Source: Halobacteriales archaeon YIM A00010
Lineage (GTDB): Archaea; Halobacteriota; Halobacteria; Halobacteriales; Haloarculaceae
Length of the DNA stretch: 64,000 bases
Assembly: GCA_025041175.1 (NCBI GenBank)
Contig: JAKCFJ010000003.1
Span: 866,866-930,865 of the forward strand
Reading direction: 5' to 3'
A program made the position numbers and the translations under genes. This document shows, piece after piece, positions 34,085-43,587 of the stretch. The notes below the pieces were generated by a model. It saw only the letters and a list, made by a program, of their open reading frames with translations, was not told the DNA's origin and ran no database searches. Each line of letters opens with the position of its first letter. The first letter of the stretch is position 1.

Positions 34085-35278
34085 CTACTGGCTTCCTTCG
34101 CTCGGTCCTGCGGCACCGGCCGCGATCATTCGCTCGATCTGGTCGTCGGAGTAGCCGAGCTCCTCGAGGACCGAACGGGTGTGTTCGCCCTGGTCCGGCG
34201 GGCGCTCGCCGAGATCGGGCCGTCCGTCGGTCGTCGTGAACGGTGGGTTCGCGGTTTTGACTGGTGTGTCCGTGTAGAGGTTGTGCGAGTCAGTGAGCAT
34301 GTTCCGCGCCTCGAGGTGGGGGTCCTCGGTGACTTCGTCGACGTGCTGGAGCGGTCCAGCCGGAACGCCGGCAGAGGCCAGTTGCTCGCAGAGGGTTTCC
34401 CGATCGTAGTTGCTGAATTCGTCGTTCAATACCTCGCGGAGTTCAACCCGGGTTTCCCACCGCTGTTCATTCGTTTCGAACCGATCGTCGGTAATCAGGT
34501 CTTCCCGATCGATGGTCTCGCACAACCGCTCGAAGAAGTGATCGTTGACCACGCTGAGATAGAAGAGTTCGTCGTTTGCCGCGTGGAATACTTCGTTCGG
34601 CGCCAATCCGGTGAATCCCGTCCCGGACCGCTCCGGGAGCTCGCCGGTGCCGGTGTAGTGTGCGATCCAGTACCCCATCCAGGCGGTCGCCACTTCGAAT
34701 AGATTCACGTCGATGTACTCGCCGGCACCCGTCCGTTCGCGCTCGAGAAGCGCCGACGCGAGGAGGAACGCCGCGGTCGTGCCGGTTCCCCAGTCGATCA
34801 CGCTCGCACCAATCCGGACCGGCGGACGGTCTTTGTATCCGATGATAGACATCAGTCCGCTCATCGCCTGAATGATCGGATCGTACGCCGGCCATTCGGT
34901 GTACGGGCCGTCCTGTCCAAATCCGGTGAGCGAGAGATAGACGACGTCCTCGTTGATTTCCGAGACCGAATCGTAGTCGAGATCGAATTTCTTGACGACG
35001 CCTGGTCGGAAACTCTCGACGACAACGTCAGCCTGTTCGGCGAGCTCTCTCACCGCTGCCCGTCCCTCGTCGGTCTTCATGTCGAGACAGACGCTTCGCT
35101 TCCCGGCGAGGTTAACGGATGCGAACATTGCTCCGTCGAGCAGGCTGCGAAACGTATCGCCCTCTGGCGGTTCTACTTTTACGACGTTGGCCCCAAGCAT
35201 CGACAAAAACTGCGTTGAGACGGGACCCGCAATCGATTGAGTCAGGTCTAGTACGTCGATCTCTTCGAACGGCTGCAT
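34085..35278 (-). CDS. CaiB/BaiF (family III) CoA-transferase
   Basis: A 397-residue family III CoA-transferase: VLDLTQSIAGPVSTQFLSML, GANVVKVEPPEGD, LDMKTDEG, the catalytic Asp in AYDPIIQAMSG near residue 129, and the C-terminal GYSDDQIERMIAAGA. Three intact copies plus a fourth decayed one (22158) suggest that several acids, or successive intermediates, are activated by transfer rather than by ligases. The gene is leftward and alone; a 200-base gap without a gene separates it from the converging copy. Confidence 0.92.
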   Translation of the reverse strand: MQPFEEIDVLDLTQSIAGPVSTQFLSMLGANVVKVEPPEGDTFRSLLDGAMFASVNLAGKRSVCLDMKTDEGRAAVRELAEQADVVVESFRPGVVKKFDLDYDSVSEINEDVVYLSLTGFGQDGPYTEWPAYDPIIQAMSGLMSIIGYKDRPPVRIGASVIDWGTGTTAAFLLASALLERERTGAGEYIDVNLFEVATAWMGYWIAHYTGTGELPERSGTGFTGLAPNEVFHAANDELFYLSVVNDHFFERLCETIDREDLITDDRFETNEQRWETRVELREVLNDEFSNYDRETLCEQLASAGVPAGPLQHVDEVTEDPHLEARNMLTDSHNLYTDTPVKTANPPFTTTDGRPDLGERPPDQGEHTRSVLEELGYSDDQIERMIAAGAAGPSEGSQ

Positions 35279-35382
35279 GTAACTACCTCATTGACCGACG
35301 GGCCTAAACAGTTTTCCCGGTTCACTCCGTTTCGGCCGGGTCGGGAGCGATGACTCGCTCGTCGACGGATTCCTCGAGTGCG

Positions 35383-35532
35383 TCATTCTCGGACGAGTGT
35401 CTCGAGTGACTGTTCGATGTTCTGGTGGCTTTCTTCGACGATTTCTGTAATCTCGTGACCCATACTCCCCGAGCCGCGCACCGTAACGTGACGGGTATTC
35501 TCGCGCGGCAGTGGTAGATCACGCCACGGCAT
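35383..35532 (-). pseudogene. Short unassigned ORF, possible gene remnant
   Basis: A 49-codon frame begins MPWRDLPLPRENTRH and ends HQNIEQSLETLVRE before TGA. In the next frame the same strand continues with ALEESVDERVIAPDP, so a frameshift in a longer ancestral gene is possible. I do not recognise the family. Confidence 0.3.
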
Positions 35533-35620
35533 CGAATATCAACAAATCAACTAGGGGTCGTGCCGCCAGAGCTATTTCTGCCGCTTCGGATCTTCTCGTG
35601 ACCGACTGATTGGACCAAAA

Positions 35621-35630
35621 AATATAATTA
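35621..35630 (+). promoter_or_regulatory. TATA-like box of the crotonase-ligase operon
   Basis: AATATAATTA lies 23-32 nt before the GTG start at 35653. Confidence 0.55.
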
Positions 35631-35652
35631 TTTCCTTGACAAAACACAGATC

Positions 35653-36318
35653 GTGGCATCTATTGACACAGATCTCGTGGAACTGGATCGGTCAGCGGAT
35701 CACCTCGAGGTACGGTTGAATCGGCCGGACAAACTCAACGCATTGACGCCCGAGATGGTCGATGGACTCCACGATGCGTTTGCCCAGATTTCCGTTGAAA
35801 GGGGTCTCGGAGTCCTGATAACGGGATCGGGGCGGGTAACGTCTGCGGGGATGGACACCGAGATCGTCGCAGGTGACTACCACGAAGAGTATCCGGAACT
35901 CGACGCCACCTTACAGGAGGCGTATCGGTTGATCGAGACGCATCCCGGTCCCGTCGCGATCGCGGGGAAAGGCGCACTGGTCGGCGCGGCGGCGATCGTC
36001 TCGCTTTCGTGTGAGTTCGTCGTCCTCGGCGACGGTGCAACGTTCGTCATCCCGGAAGTGAAATACGGGATCGCCTCGCGGCGCGCTGCCGACCAGCTAC
36101 TCGATCTTGTCGGTCGGAAACCGGCGGCCGAACTACTGTTGACCGGGGAGGAGATCGACGCGCAACGGGCTCGATCGCTCGAACTCGCGACCGATGTCGT
36201 CTCCGTTGCTGCGGTCGAAGACCGCGCTCGAGAGCTGCTCGCGGCTGTCGGCGAAAACGACGCCGAGACCGTCGCGCAGTTGATCGGGCTGTTGAATCGA
36301 CGGGGGGACGACGCATGA
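35653..36318 (+). CDS. Short crotonase-family protein
   Basis: A 221-residue crotonase, shorter than the usual 255-265 because the C-terminal helices are missing (it ends LIGLLNRRGDDA). It starts with GTG (ASIDTDLVELD), placed correctly behind the TATA box. NRPDKLNALTPEMVDGL and the oxyanion segment VTSAGMDTEI are present. Of the two hydratase glutamates the first is Ile (AAAIVSLSCE) and the second is kept (FVIPEVKYG), a pattern nearer to enoyl-CoA isomerases. It overlaps the acyl-CoA ligase by four bases, so the two are co-expressed. Confidence 0.82.
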   Translation: MASIDTDLVELDRSADHLEVRLNRPDKLNALTPEMVDGLHDAFAQISVERGLGVLITGSGRVTSAGMDTEIVAGDYHEEYPELDATLQEAYRLIETHPGPVAIAGKGALVGAAAIVSLSCEFVVLGDGATFVIPEVKYGIASRRAADQLLDLVGRKPAAELLLTGEEIDAQRARSLELATDVVSVAAVEDRARELLAAVGENDAETVAQLIGLLNRRGDDA

Positions 36319-38033
36319 GTGACGTCCCGCCGGCGGACGAAACGTTCGAAGTGACCCGCGATAGCTGGCCCAACGATCTCCCTCGGACACTGTCGTTTCC
36401 CGCCGGACGCCGGCCGGTCCACGAGTACGTTCGCGTCCACGCCCGGGAGCGTCCCGAGGAGCCGGCCGTAACGTTCTACAGCCGGACGCTCTCGTGGCGC
36501 GAGCTGGATTCTCTCGCCAGAGCGTTCGCCGAATCGATGCACGCGCGCGGCTACGGTCGGGCGGACGTATGCGGGATCTACCTCCAGAACTCGCCGCAGT
36601 TTCTCCTCGCCTACTACGGTGCCCACAGGGCTGGGATGGCCGTCATGCCGATCAATCCGCAGTTCAAGACGCCTGCGGTCGCAAGACAGCTCGACGACAG
36701 CGGCACCGACGTGCTGGTGGCTCACACCGATTCGCTCGACGTCGCACGGGAGTCGAGCGTCGACACGGACGTTTCCGACATCGTCGTGACGGCTTACGGC
36801 GAATTCACCGGGGATGCCGATGAGTCGCTTCTACCGTCGGTCGTTGCCAACGAGTCGTCGGTCGACGCGGCGGTCGACGACCAGACGCCCCTCCGGGAAC
36901 TGTTTGAGGAGGAGCGCTCGGTCGACCTGCCCGATATCGCTCTCGACGAGACGGCCTTGCTTCAGTACACGGGCGGCACGACCGGTCTGCCGAAAGGATG
37001 TATTCACACGCACTGGAATCTGCTGTTCAAAGCGACGACGACCGCGCAAATCCGGGGATACGGATCGCCAGACGTGCTCCTCGGAACGATGCCGCTGTTC
37101 CACGTCGCGGGGAAACAGCGGTACTGCGACGCCTTGGCAGTGACGGGCTGTCACGTAGTCCTCCTCGCCCGGTACGATCCCGAAGCGGTGATGGCGGCGA
37201 TCGACGAACACGAGGTCACCTCGACGTGGCTCGCGGTGCCGTCCATACAGGAAATCGTCGACCATCCCGGCGTCGAGCGGTACGACCTGACCTCGCTGTC
37301 GGATCGACGCGAGTTCACCAACTGTTCGAGCTTCGGTACGACGCTGACGCAAGAGCTGAGCGACGCGTGGCGGGAGCTGACCGGGACCTATGTTCAGGAA
37401 TCGGGCTACGGGCTCACTGAAACGCACACGACGGATACACACACGTACGGCGACTCCCGGATCGAACCCGGATTCGTCGGCCAGCCGTGTTACGGAGTCG
37501 AGATCGAAATCCGCGGCTTCGAGACGAACGAACCGCTTCCGACCGATGAACCGGGAGAGATCGTCCTCCGGTCGCCCTCGACGATGGAAGGGTACCTGAA
37601 TCGACCGGATGCGACGGACGAGGTCCTCGAACCGGACGGATTCCTCCACACCGGCGACGTCGGCCGACTGACCGACGCCAGTTACCTATACTTTCTCGGG
37701 CGGCGGAAGGACACGCTCAAGGTGTCCGGCCACACCGTCTCGCCCCGCGAGGTCGAAGTCGTACTCACGGAACACGACGCCGTCGATGAGGTCATCGTCG
37801 TTGGCGCGCCCCACGAGCGACGCGGCTCAGTGCTCGAGACCCACGTCATCCCCACCGACGCGTCGGCGACGGAGGGGCAACTCGAGGAAGCGATTCTCGC
37901 GTTCGCCGAGCGGAGCCTCGCGGAGTACAAGGTTCCAAAACGGGTCGTTCGCCGCGACTCGTTTCCCCGGACCGACGTCGGGAAGGCCGATCGCGTCGCC
38001 TATCGCGAGGAACTTCCAGACGGATATCAATAA
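36315..38033 (+). CDS. AMP-forming acyl-CoA synthetase
   Basis: The 572-residue ligase has the ANL motifs: the P-loop YTGGTTGLPKG near residue 219, YGLTETH near 369, HTGDVG near 442, GRRKDTLKVSGHTVSP near 459, and the catalytic Lys in RTDVGKADR near 556. It makes an acyl-adenylate and then the CoA ester. FHVAGKQRY replaces the common FHxxG region, and QESGYG follows. It is coupled to the short crotonase gene. It adds an ATP-dependent route to activation beside the three CoA-transferases. Confidence 0.93.
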   Translation: MSDVPPADETFEVTRDSWPNDLPRTLSFPAGRRPVHEYVRVHARERPEEPAVTFYSRTLSWRELDSLARAFAESMHARGYGRADVCGIYLQNSPQFLLAYYGAHRAGMAVMPINPQFKTPAVARQLDDSGTDVLVAHTDSLDVARESSVDTDVSDIVVTAYGEFTGDADESLLPSVVANESSVDAAVDDQTPLRELFEEERSVDLPDIALDETALLQYTGGTTGLPKGCIHTHWNLLFKATTTAQIRGYGSPDVLLGTMPLFHVAGKQRYCDALAVTGCHVVLLARYDPEAVMAAIDEHEVTSTWLAVPSIQEIVDHPGVERYDLTSLSDRREFTNCSSFGTTLTQELSDAWRELTGTYVQESGYGLTETHTTDTHTYGDSRIEPGFVGQPCYGVEIEIRGFETNEPLPTDEPGEIVLRSPSTMEGYLNRPDATDEVLEPDGFLHTGDVGRLTDASYLYFLGRRKDTLKVSGHTVSPREVEVVLTEHDAVDEVIVVGAPHERRGSVLETHVIPTDASATEGQLEEAILAFAERSLAEYKVPKRVVRRDSFPRTDVGKADRVAYREELPDGYQ

Positions 38034-38048
38034 TCCACTCTTACCGCA

Positions 38049-38121
38049 TTAGCTCTCTGCCGTTACGTGTAACGCCTCACCGGTGACGAACCGCGCATCG
38101 TGGAGATACGCCGCCGCGGTC
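38049..38121 (-). pseudogene. C-terminal stub of an SDR dehydrogenase
   Basis: The minus strand encodes AAAYLHDARFVTGEALHVTAES before TAA, the C-terminal end of a short-chain dehydrogenase (AxYLxSDxARFVTGExLxVxGG). Nothing upstream continues the fold. This is the third SDR remnant in the island. Confidence 0.65.
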
Positions 38122-38168
38122 GTACCACGGCATCTCGATCGGATTCGGTTTCGAGGAAACGGCGGCCC

Positions 38169-39194
38169 TCAGAGTACGCCCTGGTCCTCGAAAAAGGACT
38201 GCGCACCCGAGTGCATATCGACGTCGGGAATGTTCGCCGCCGGTTCGGCGAGGGCCTCGACGTCTTCCCAGTCCTCAGCGAGGGCGTGATATTCGGACAC
38301 TTCGTCGAGATTATCGACGATCAATTCGAGGAGGTCGTAGATGACGTCTTCGTCCATGTCGGCTTTGACGAACGTATTGTAGACTGTAAAGGTCCAGTAC
38401 TCCTCGTTACGATCTCCGTAGTTCGGTCCCGGGGCATCTTCGGCGCTGATGTAATCGCCCGTCAGCGGTCGCTCATCCCCTTCGATCGATTCGATGACCT
38501 CGTCCGGCCAGGTGAGCAGCCACGCGTCGTCGTTGATCGAGTACTGCTCCTCGACGTAGCTCGGCGTCAACGACACGTTGATCCGAATATCGCTTACCAC
38601 GTTGGCCGTCCCCTCGCTGAGCGCGGAGCCTTCCTCGCCGTAACCGAGCGCGAGCTCCTCGTATTCGCCGGAGTCGATCGCGTGTTCGAGTTGTGCTTCC
38701 ATCTGGGTCCGCATCGCCGTTCCCACCGGGTTCGGATTCACTGATAGCCCCCCGAGGTCGGTCACCGACTCGGCCGTGCCTCGATCGCGGGCGGTGAGGC
38801 CGCCCTGAATGTCGTAATACCAGAACGCTGATTGTATCTCGTTCTCGAGCGGGTTTTCCTCGTACTCGCCGACCTCGTTGACGGTCTCCCAAGCGTTGAG
38901 CGTGTCAGTGTACGCGATGTCGGCGGTGCCGTTATCCAGCTGGCGCATGCTCTGTAACGCGCCGTCTGACGGTCGCGCATCGACGCTGAAATCTCCGTGC
39001 TGGTCGGCAACGGCGGCGATCCCTTGAGAGAGCTGGTAGGCGGCCGTATCCTCCGTCGAGGTCCGCATTTGGATCGTGTCGCTTCCACCACCGCCCAGTT
39101 CGTCAAGTGAATCGAGACATCCCGCCAATCCGAACGTACCGACAGCTCCGATCGCTGTCAGTGCTCCCCGGCGGGTTGTATTTCGGTAACCCAT
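38169..39194 (-). CDS. TAXI-family TRAP transporter solute-binding lipoprotein
   Basis: A 341-residue protein with a Tat signal and lipobox: TRRGALTAIGAV at residues 7-18 and FGLAGC with the lipid-modified Cys at about 26. The mature part has TSTEDTAAYQLSQGIA, matching the TAXI ligand-binding start, and GSALSEGTANVV. It anchors outside the membrane and feeds a fused TRAP permease, whose gene (40384) is on the same strand but upstream, with an SDR gene in between. This second system is only distantly like the first at 8079 by eye. Confidence 0.9.
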   Translation of the reverse strand: MGYRNTTRRGALTAIGAVGTFGLAGCLDSLDELGGGGSDTIQMRTSTEDTAAYQLSQGIAAVADQHGDFSVDARPSDGALQSMRQLDNGTADIAYTDTLNAWETVNEVGEYEENPLENEIQSAFWYYDIQGGLTARDRGTAESVTDLGGLSVNPNPVGTAMRTQMEAQLEHAIDSGEYEELALGYGEEGSALSEGTANVVSDIRINVSLTPSYVEEQYSINDDAWLLTWPDEVIESIEGDERPLTGDYISAEDAPGPNYGDRNEEYWTFTVYNTFVKADMDEDVIYDLLELIVDNLDEVSEYHALAEDWEDVEALAEPAANIPDVDMHSGAQSFFEDQGVL

Positions 39195-39215
39195 GCCATA
39201 GTAGATAGAATTCTC

Positions 39216-39225
39216 ACATATATAT
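39216..39225 (-). promoter_or_regulatory. TATA-like box of the second TAXI gene
   Basis: CATATATATG lies 22-31 nt before the ATG at 39194, indicating separate transcription from the SDR gene upstream. Confidence 0.55.
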
Positions 39226-39273
39226 GTACCGGCGATCGGTGTCGTCTGTACGGACGCGATCGAATACTAGTAG

Positions 39274-39360
39274 TGGTGTGTCAACGACACCGAGCACCAC
39301 GAGGCGATCGCCGCGTTCGACGACGAGCGCGACCCCGATGTCGGCCACCGTCGCCGAGTA
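39274..39360 (+). pseudogene. C-terminal stub of an enoyl-CoA hydratase
   Basis: The plus strand reads VNDTEHHEAIAAFDDERDPDVG, which is the standard C-terminus of haloarchaeal crotonases (compare AEAVAAFDEDREPDFQG at 15178). A stop lies just before it and no crotonase core is present. Confidence 0.65.
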
Positions 39361-39400
39361 GTTCGTCGTTCGGCACGGCCGACGTGAGTGGATTCATCCG

Positions 39401-40171
39401 CTAGTCCTGCCGAGCACCCGAATCGATATTGATGTCCTGTGCGGTGATGTTCCGCGCGTATTCGCTCGCCAAGAACGCCACGAGCGCACCGATATCGCCG
39501 GGGTCGACGATGCTATCCAGCGGCAGTCTGTCCGTGATCCGCTGCCGTTTTGCCTCTTCGAACGAGACGTCGCGTTTCTTCGCCTGTTTCTCGATCATGC
39601 GCTCGATGCGTTCCCCCTCGACCGCGCCCGGACAGATCGTATTCACAGTGATATCGTGTTCTCCCCACTCGTAGGCGAGGTCCCGCGTGAATCCGGTCAT
39701 CCCGGCTTTCGATGTCGAGTACGGCGTCCGTGTCGGATACGGATCCTTCGCGGCGATCGAGGAGATGTTGACGAGACTCGCCTGGTCGCTTTCCTCGAGG
39801 TACGGCAGCGCGTGCTTGCAGACGAGAAACACGCCGGTGAGATTGACGCGCAACGTGTGCTCCCACTCCTCGAGCGGTAACTCCTCGACGGGTTTGTGAG
39901 GTCCACCGATGCCGGCATTGTTGACTACGCAGTCGATCCTGCCGAACTCTTCCGCCGTTCGCTTGAGCGAGTTTTCGATTGAATCGACCTCCGTGACGTC
40001 AGTCTTCACGGGGAGCGCTCGGTCGTCGCCGATTTCCTCAACAGTGTTGTAGATTCCGTCTCCTCGCGCCGCGACGGCGACCGACGCGCCGCGGTCCGCG
40101 AGTTCGATCGCGATGTGTCGGCCGATTCCCTGACTGGCACCGGTGACGTACGCCGCCCGACCGTCCAACAT
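39401..40171 (-). CDS. SDR-family dehydrogenase
   Basis: A 256-residue classical SDR: TGASQGIGRHIAIEL at residues 10-24, NNAGIG near 89, NISSIAAKD, the catalytic YSTSKAG near 155, NTICPGAVEG, and the C-terminal FLASEYARNITAQDINIDSG. The cofactor-loop residues (ARGDG after the second strand) do not decide between NAD and NADP. Placed between the two genes of a TAXI-TRAP system, it probably oxidises an alcohol group of the imported compound or an intermediate. Confidence 0.9.
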   Translation of the reverse strand: MLDGRAAYVTGASQGIGRHIAIELADRGASVAVAARGDGIYNTVEEIGDDRALPVKTDVTEVDSIENSLKRTAEEFGRIDCVVNNAGIGGPHKPVEELPLEEWEHTLRVNLTGVFLVCKHALPYLEESDQASLVNISSIAAKDPYPTRTPYSTSKAGMTGFTRDLAYEWGEHDITVNTICPGAVEGERIERMIEKQAKKRDVSFEEAKRQRITDRLPLDSIVDPGDIGALVAFLASEYARNITAQDINIDSGARQD

Positions 40172-40383
40172 ACGCTATTCGTTCACATCAATCACTAAAT
40201 GTGTTCCGGTCTCTCACGGCGCGGCGGTCGTTACGCTCGACCGATGCGACCCGCGTTCAGGTGTTGAATTCGGTCCGTACGCCGGCACCGTGAGCCGTTT
40301 CGTCACGAACAGCGATGGTGACGAGGACGCCGGGTATGCTCGAATTCAATCGAACTGGACCACGAGGCGGAGATCGCGACGGG

Positions 40384-42426
40384 TCAGCGAGACATCCGTA
40401 CAGTCTCGAGCGTCGGAGCGCTCCCGCTCACGATGGCGATCAGCCACACGATCAGTACGGCGCTGAGACCGAGCTTGAACATCGAGTTCGATAGGAAACA
40501 GATCCCCAGTCCAACGGCCATGTACGCCGCTCGCGTGGGATAGCCGAGATCCGTCCGGAAGTCATACCCGACCAGCGCGATGATTACCGAGATGATCCCG
40601 ATCGATGCAGTCACGAACACGAGGGCGGTCATCGCGCCGTCCCAGTAGATGAGCGACTCGTTGAACACGAAGACCCACGGAATCAGAAATGCGAACAGTC
40701 CGAGTCGCATGGTTTCCTTACAGACGTCCCAGAAGGTCGCGCCCGCGATACCGCAAGCCACGGCGCACGACAGCGCGACGGGTGGAGTGATCGTCGAGAG
40801 CAACGCGTAGTAGAACACGAACATATGGGCGGTGATGTCTCCGAGACCGAGACGCACGAGGCCGGGAGCAGTCAGCACGGCCACGACGACGTACGCGGCC
40901 GGCGTCGGCATCCCGAGTCCGAACAGGATGCTCGCGAGCATCGCGAGCGCGAGCACTGCGAGAAACACGCCGCCTGCGAGAGCAATCATCTGGAGCGAAA
41001 AGCTCAGCGCGAAGCCGGTCTGTGTGATGATCTGGATGACGATGCCGAGTGAAGCGAGCACGGCTGTCAGCGGGGCCATATTCACCACGCCGATCTTGCA
41101 GCCTTCGATGGTCCGCCGTCCCCAGATTCGGATCGTCCTCGTCGAAGAACCGTCGAGAATAAAATCGCGAAACAACGCGGCCGGAACGACGGTGAGGATG
41201 GCGTACATTCCCGCGCTCATCGGATCCCATCGGAGGACTACGAGCGTATAGATCAATACGGCGAGCGGTAACGTGTACGGGGCAGTGCTGATCAGCATCT
41301 CGACGACGCCGTCCCCGTCTTCTTCCGAGACACCGCGGATATCGTCCTCGCGTAGCAGCCATCCGTGTCGGTTTGCCGAAAGGTGGACAGTAAACGCCAT
41401 GCCGATGTAGAACAGCAGCGCGGGAATGATCGCCGCCTGAATGATATCGACGAAGGAAACGCCGATGATGTCCGCCATCAGAAACGCGGCGGACCCCATA
41501 ACTGGCGGCAAGATCTGCCCGCCGGTGCTCGCGATAGACTCGATCGCCGCCGCGTATTTATCGCCGATCTTGTTGTTCTGCATCAGTGGGATAGTGAACG
41601 AGCCGGTCGTCGCGACGTTGGCGGCCGAGCTACCGGTGATTGACCCCATCAGCATGCTCGCGATGACTGCAGTTTGTGGAATGCCGGAACTGACGCGACT
41701 ACCGATTGACTTCCCGACCTCGATCGCGTATTCCATTCCCCCGTAGGATTCGACGATGCCAGCGAAGAAGATGAAGATCACTACCCACGTCGCACCGACG
41801 CCGAGCAGGAACCCGTAGACGCCGTTCAGCGCCACCGAGTTGCTGTAGATGATCGTCTCGAAGGAGAAGCCGCCATGGTTGAGAATTCCAGGGAAGAGTG
41901 GGCCCGCGTAGCCGTAGACGATCGCGAAGATGGTGACTAGACCGAGTAGTTTGCCGTACGCCTTCCACGTCGCGTGGATGGTGATCAGGATGATTATCGC
42001 GCCGACGATCAGGTCCGTGTTCGTGTAGATCAACTGCTCCCGGGCCTCTCTGAGCCATCGCCAGTAGTGGATGTGTACGTAGGCCGTGGTGGCAGCGATG
42101 ATGATAACCAATCCGGCAGAAACGACGTTCTTCAACCGTTCGCGCGTCCCCTGCCGAGAGAAGTCCAGATCGGAGAGGTAGAAGGCCGACAGCAGCAGTC
42201 CCAGATGAATGTTCGAGTGCTGTGAGCGCGGCATCTGGCCGCTATAGGCGTAGTACAGGTGCCAGACGACGGTTACGATACCCAGCGTATACAGCATAAT
42301 GCGAATAATTCGTTCGAGGGAGAGATCGGATCGCGATCTGGGTATGATTTCGGGAAGATCGTCTATATCATCGGGAGTGTCTCCGTTTCCGTCGGCTGGC
42401 GCCACTCCTGTCTCAGCCATACTCAT
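40384..42426 (-). CDS. TRAP transporter fused permease (4TM-12TM), TAXI type
   Basis: The 680-residue membrane protein has the fused DctQ-DctM layout with GSITGSSAANVATTGSFTIP near residue 265, STGGQILPPVMGSAAF near 303, GLGMPTPAAYVVVAV and TITPPVALSCAVACG in the second half. An acidic N-terminal tail of about 40 residues faces the cytoplasm. It is the membrane part of the uptake system whose binding protein is at 38169. ATG 42420 is an alternative start. Confidence 0.93.
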   Translation of the reverse strand: MSMAETGVAPADGNGDTPDDIDDLPEIIPRSRSDLSLERIIRIMLYTLGIVTVVWHLYYAYSGQMPRSQHSNIHLGLLLSAFYLSDLDFSRQGTRERLKNVVSAGLVIIIAATTAYVHIHYWRWLREAREQLIYTNTDLIVGAIIILITIHATWKAYGKLLGLVTIFAIVYGYAGPLFPGILNHGGFSFETIIYSNSVALNGVYGFLLGVGATWVVIFIFFAGIVESYGGMEYAIEVGKSIGSRVSSGIPQTAVIASMLMGSITGSSAANVATTGSFTIPLMQNNKIGDKYAAAIESIASTGGQILPPVMGSAAFLMADIIGVSFVDIIQAAIIPALLFYIGMAFTVHLSANRHGWLLREDDIRGVSEEDGDGVVEMLISTAPYTLPLAVLIYTLVVLRWDPMSAGMYAILTVVPAALFRDFILDGSSTRTIRIWGRRTIEGCKIGVVNMAPLTAVLASLGIVIQIITQTGFALSFSLQMIALAGGVFLAVLALAMLASILFGLGMPTPAAYVVVAVLTAPGLVRLGLGDITAHMFVFYYALLSTITPPVALSCAVACGIAGATFWDVCKETMRLGLFAFLIPWVFVFNESLIYWDGAMTALVFVTASIGIISVIIALVGYDFRTDLGYPTRAAYMAVGLGICFLSNSMFKLGLSAVLIVWLIAIVSGSAPTLETVRMSR

Positions 42427-42640
42427 TCCGATTTGCTACGTCCTAATAATACTTGTGCTGAACAGTGACATGGAAGACACTGTTTCTCATAACAGCTTTG
42501 GACTCGACGGTTGCCTCGAAGAACGTTCCCAATACCAACGTCCTCGCAGGGCACGATCTGCGAGCTTCGCCCCTCCGTCTCCGAATATTCGCCGAGGACA
42601 GGGACGTCACATTCTCGCTCAATGCAGGAACTACCGAGGC

Positions 42641-42650
42641 ATAATATATT
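42641..42650 (+). promoter_or_regulatory. TATA-like box of the crotonase gene
   Basis: ATAATATATT lies 27-36 nt before the ATG at 42677 and supports that start over the much longer open frame beginning at 42299. Confidence 0.55.
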
Positions 42651-42676
42651 TCACATTCTACGGTCATTTACTAGGT

Positions 42677-43474
42677 ATGTCAGACGATGCGGTGATAGCG
42701 AGTGTCGAAGACGGGATCGCGACGATCACACTCAACCGGCCTGAATGGATGAACGCGCTATCGGATGACATCAAACGAGGAATCGAGAGCGCACTGGACG
42801 CCGTCGATGAGCGAGACGACGTTCGATGCGTCGTGTTCGAAGGAAACGGAAACGCGTTTTGTGCCGGCGGCGACATCGGCGGGATGGAAGACCAAGACGA
42901 GTCTGAGCGGTCACCTCGAGACCGCGTCCATGACCTCATCGAGTCATGCGATCGGATCCCGATTCGGATCTACAATTACGACATTCCGACGGTCGCCAAG
43001 GTCGACGGCTACTGTCTCGGTGCCGGCGTCGGCGTCGCTCTCGCCTGTGATATCCAACTGGCGAGCGATGAGGCAGCGTTCGGGCTCGTGTTCAGAAACG
43101 TCGGCCTGTCGGTGGACTTCGCGACATCGTTTCTCGTCCCCCGGGAAGTCGGTTGGAACGTCGCGAAAGAACTGGCCCTCACGGGAAAAGTCGTTTCCGC
43201 CGAACGGGCACGTGAGCTGGGTTTGATCAACCACGTATACGGATCGGACGATTTCGAGTCGGATGCGGGCGAACTAGTCAAAGAGATCGCGACCGGCCCG
43301 ACAGTCGTTCTCGGATACTCCGCACGCAACATCGATCGATCGTACGGGGGTACGATACGAGAAGCGGTCGAACGCGAAGCGGAAGCACAGAACGTCGCCT
43401 ACGGGACTGACGATCACGACGAAGGCGTCGCCGCGTTTCGGGAAGACCGCGAACCGGACTTCAGCGGGCACTGA
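42677..43474 (+). CDS. Crotonase-family protein lacking both hydratase glutamates
   Basis: A 265-residue crotonase with NRPEWMNALSDDIKRGI, the oxyanion segment AFCAGGDIGGM near residue 63 and GYCLGAGVGVALACD near 115. Both hydratase glutamates are gone: Gly in AGVGVALA and Phe in FGLVFRNVGLSVD. The protein is otherwise complete (ends AAFREDREPDFSGH). A reaction other than simple hydration is likely. It is followed 113 bases later by a MaoC hydratase, which may supply the hydration instead. Confidence 0.85.
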   Translation: MSDDAVIASVEDGIATITLNRPEWMNALSDDIKRGIESALDAVDERDDVRCVVFEGNGNAFCAGGDIGGMEDQDESERSPRDRVHDLIESCDRIPIRIYNYDIPTVAKVDGYCLGAGVGVALACDIQLASDEAAFGLVFRNVGLSVDFATSFLVPREVGWNVAKELALTGKVVSAERARELGLINHVYGSDDFESDAGELVKEIATGPTVVLGYSARNIDRSYGGTIREAVEREAEAQNVAYGTDDHDEGVAAFREDREPDFSGH

Positions 43475-43587
43475 TCCGGTCGATCAGTTCGTTTGTAGTT
43501 CGATTCGGACGATTTTGATCGGAAACCGAAGCGACCGGTAGTCCGCGAACCGGATGTTTTAATCCACTCCCTATCGATCCGGTTGCT

